Assembly (NCBI GenBank): GCA_009774155.1 | Contig: VSNE01000155.1 | Coordinates: forward strand, 1-6,550 | DNA length: 6,550 bases | From: Lachnospiraceae bacterium | Lineage (GTDB): Bacteria; Bacillota; Clostridia; Lachnospirales; Lachnospiraceae | Reading direction: 5' to 3' | Shown here: positions 5,222 through 6,550 of the stretch, piece by piece | How positions within the stretch are numbered: the stretch's first letter is position 1 | Layout: each line of letters opens with the position of its first letter | Notes under the pieces: model-generated | Told to the model about the DNA's origin: nothing | Database searches by the model: none | The model's input: only the letters and a program-made list of their open reading frames with translations | Program-made: the position numbers and the translations under genes

Positions 5222-6550
5222 ATGACGAAAAACTATCAGAGGATTATCGCGGTACTGGCAGTGCTCCTGCTCGCTGCACAGATGGTATATACCGGATTCA
5301 GGAACCGGCCGGAGGAAGTGGAGCTTGCTGTGGAGCGCCCGATTCTGATCTGGTATACCGATCCGGATGTCCAGAGCTATATGGAGGCGGCCGCGGCTGA
5401 GGCGTCCTCCAGATATCATGTGGAGATACACACGAAGCTGGTCTCAGAGGTGGATTATATTGAAAATATCAGCGAGAAGTCTGTAGCGGAGGAAATGTCG
5501 GGTCCGGATATATACGTGGCTTCCAGCGCGCTTCTGGAAAAGGCAACGCTGGCGGGGCTTACGGCTCCGGTGACGGATGAAGGGCTTACAGAGACCTATT
5601 CGGAGAAAGCAGTGCAGGCGGTTACCTATGATGGGGCTGTGGTGGCAAGACCTTTTTATATAGAGACCTGTGTAATGCTTTACAACCGCTATTATGTGGA
5701 GCCCGGGGAGGTGCCTGCGGATATTGACGGTATTTTGGACTATGCGGAGAATTTTGAGGCAGATGCGGCCACCAGCCGGGTGGAGAACATCTTTAAATGG
5801 AACGTGGCGGATGTAATTGACAATTATATGTTTCTGGGAGCCTATACGGATCTGGGAGGTCCGAGCGGAGATGACAAAAGCCGGGTATCTATGGATCTGG
5901 AAAAGATAGAGGAATGTATGGCTTACTATCAGAATCTGAACAGCTTTTTTGCCATTGACGCGGACACGGTCAGCTCGGAGGAGGTGATCCGGGAATTTAT
6001 CGACGGAAAAACCGTGTTTACGATTGCCAATGTGCCGATGCTGGCAGAGCTGGATCGTGCGGTGGCGGCAGGGGAAATTCCGGAGTATGAAACAGAGCGT
6101 ACAGAGGTAAATGAAGCCGGGGAGGAGGAGACGGTACAGGTAAGCTATGAACCATTTTACCAGGCAGCGCCGCTTCCGGCCCTGACAGGAGAGCTGGATA
6201 CCCGGGGCTTGTCCGTGACCAACGGGGTGGTGGTAAATCCTTATTCGTCAAACAGAGAAGCGGCAGAGGTTTTCGCCCGCTATTTGACGGAGGTTCGTTT
6301 CGGACAGCTCTACAAGGAGACCGGAAAGCTTCCTGCGTGCCGTCTTCCGGCCCGGAAAGAGGAGAAGAAACATTTTATGGGATATCAGTCCCTGTATGAA
6401 AGGCTTTTGGGCAGAGAAGAAGAGGTTCAGGAGAATACGGATGAACACGGGATCGTCTATCAGGCCTATGATGCGGCGGCAGAGGTTCCGAAAATTATGG
6501 AGCTGTCCAATGTATGGCTTCAGCTTGAAGTGGTATTGGCAGATATATGG
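5222..6550 (+). CDS. Extracellular solute-binding protein, sugar (MalE-like) type, 3' truncated by the window
   Basis: The frame stays open from the ATG at 5222 to the last base (443 codons, no stop seen). An AAAGGA ribosome binding site (5211-5216) precedes it by 5 nt. The N-terminus has a short basic part and a hydrophobic segment (about 8-24), but no lipobox: the first cysteine is residue 150. So it is probably membrane-anchored or cleaved by signal peptidase I rather than a lipoprotein. The mature part resembles family 1 binding proteins of carbohydrate ABC importers: ILIWYTDP (41-48), the hinge-like VVARPFYIETCVMLYNR (140-156), FIDGKTVFTIANVP (259-272) and SVTNGVVVNPYSSNREAAEVF (331-351). 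An acidic stretch (about 288-304) looks like an inserted loop. SNVWLQLEVVLADIW (429-443) resembles the family's C-terminal end, so few residues are probably missing. Such proteins normally pass a ligand to two permeases, none of which is in view. The ligand is unknown; a link to arginine rests only on position. Confidence 0.85.
   Translation, partial: MTKNYQRIIAVLAVLLLAAQMVYTGFRNRPEEVELAVERPILIWYTDPDVQSYMEAAAAEASSRYHVEIHTKLVSEVDYIENISEKSVAEEMSGPDIYVASSALLEKATLAGLTAPVTDEGLTETYSEKAVQAVTYDGAVVARPFYIETCVMLYNRYYVEPGEVPADIDGILDYAENFEADAATSRVENIFKWNVADVIDNYMFLGAYTDLGGPSGDDKSRVSMDLEKIEECMAYYQNLNSFFAIDADTVSSEEVIREFIDGKTVFTIANVPMLAELDRAVAAGEIPEYETERTEVNEAGEEETVQVSYEPFYQAAPLPALTGELDTRGLSVTNGVVVNPYSSNREAAEVFARYLTEVRFGQLYKETGKLPACRLPARKEEKKHFMGYQSLYERLLGREEEVQENTDEHGIVYQAYDAAAEVPKIMELSNVWLQLEVVLADIW

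Noticed and set aside
4310..5431. 373-codon minus-strand frame opposite argD and the next gene
   Set aside because: It is antisense to two clear genes, with shadow-like composition (rich in His, Arg, Ser) and no recognisable motif. The other minus-strand frames are rejected for the same reason.

Overview
The window looks like chromosomal DNA of a Gram-positive Clostridia member, most likely Lachnospiraceae. The reasons are moderate GC content, strong GGAGG-type ribosome binding sites, the gene order argC-(GNAT)-argJ-argB-argD, and protein sequences of clostridial type. The family assignment is inferred from recognition, not from a search. All genes are on the + strand; I find no tRNA, rRNA, CRISPR array or insertion sequence.

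Layout. 1-222 is a leader. It starts with a textbook ArgR operator (ARG box) lying over a TATAAT -10 element and also holds short direct repeats, a possible second promoter and alternative hairpins. 223-1263 is argC. 1307-1765 encodes a stand-alone GNAT acetyltransferase. 1762-2985 is argJ, overlapping the GNAT gene by 4 nt. 2986-3135 is a 150-nt gap that can fold and shares a short motif with the argC leader. 3136-4032 is argB. 4025-5209 is argD, overlapping argB by 8 nt. From 5222 to the window edge runs a 3'-truncated gene for an extracellular solute-binding protein of the sugar (MalE-like) type with an N-terminal membrane anchor but no lipobox cysteine.

How the genes work together. ArgJ makes N-acetylglutamate and recycles the acetyl group from N-acetylornithine. 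ArgB phosphorylates N-acetylglutamate, ArgC reduces the acyl phosphate to the semialdehyde, and ArgD transaminates it to N-acetylornithine, which returns to ArgJ to release ornithine. The window therefore encodes the whole acetylated cycle from glutamate to ornithine. The later steps (argF, argG, argH, carAB) are not in the window. The ARG box predicts repression by ArgR-arginine, and ArgB carries the N-terminal helix and C-terminal segment typical of arginine-inhibited kinases.

The core genes are ordinary. The points worth a second look are the GNAT gene inside the operon, the solute-binding protein gene following argD by 12 nt, the structured argJ-argB gap with its leader-like motif, and the layered control signals ahead of argC.
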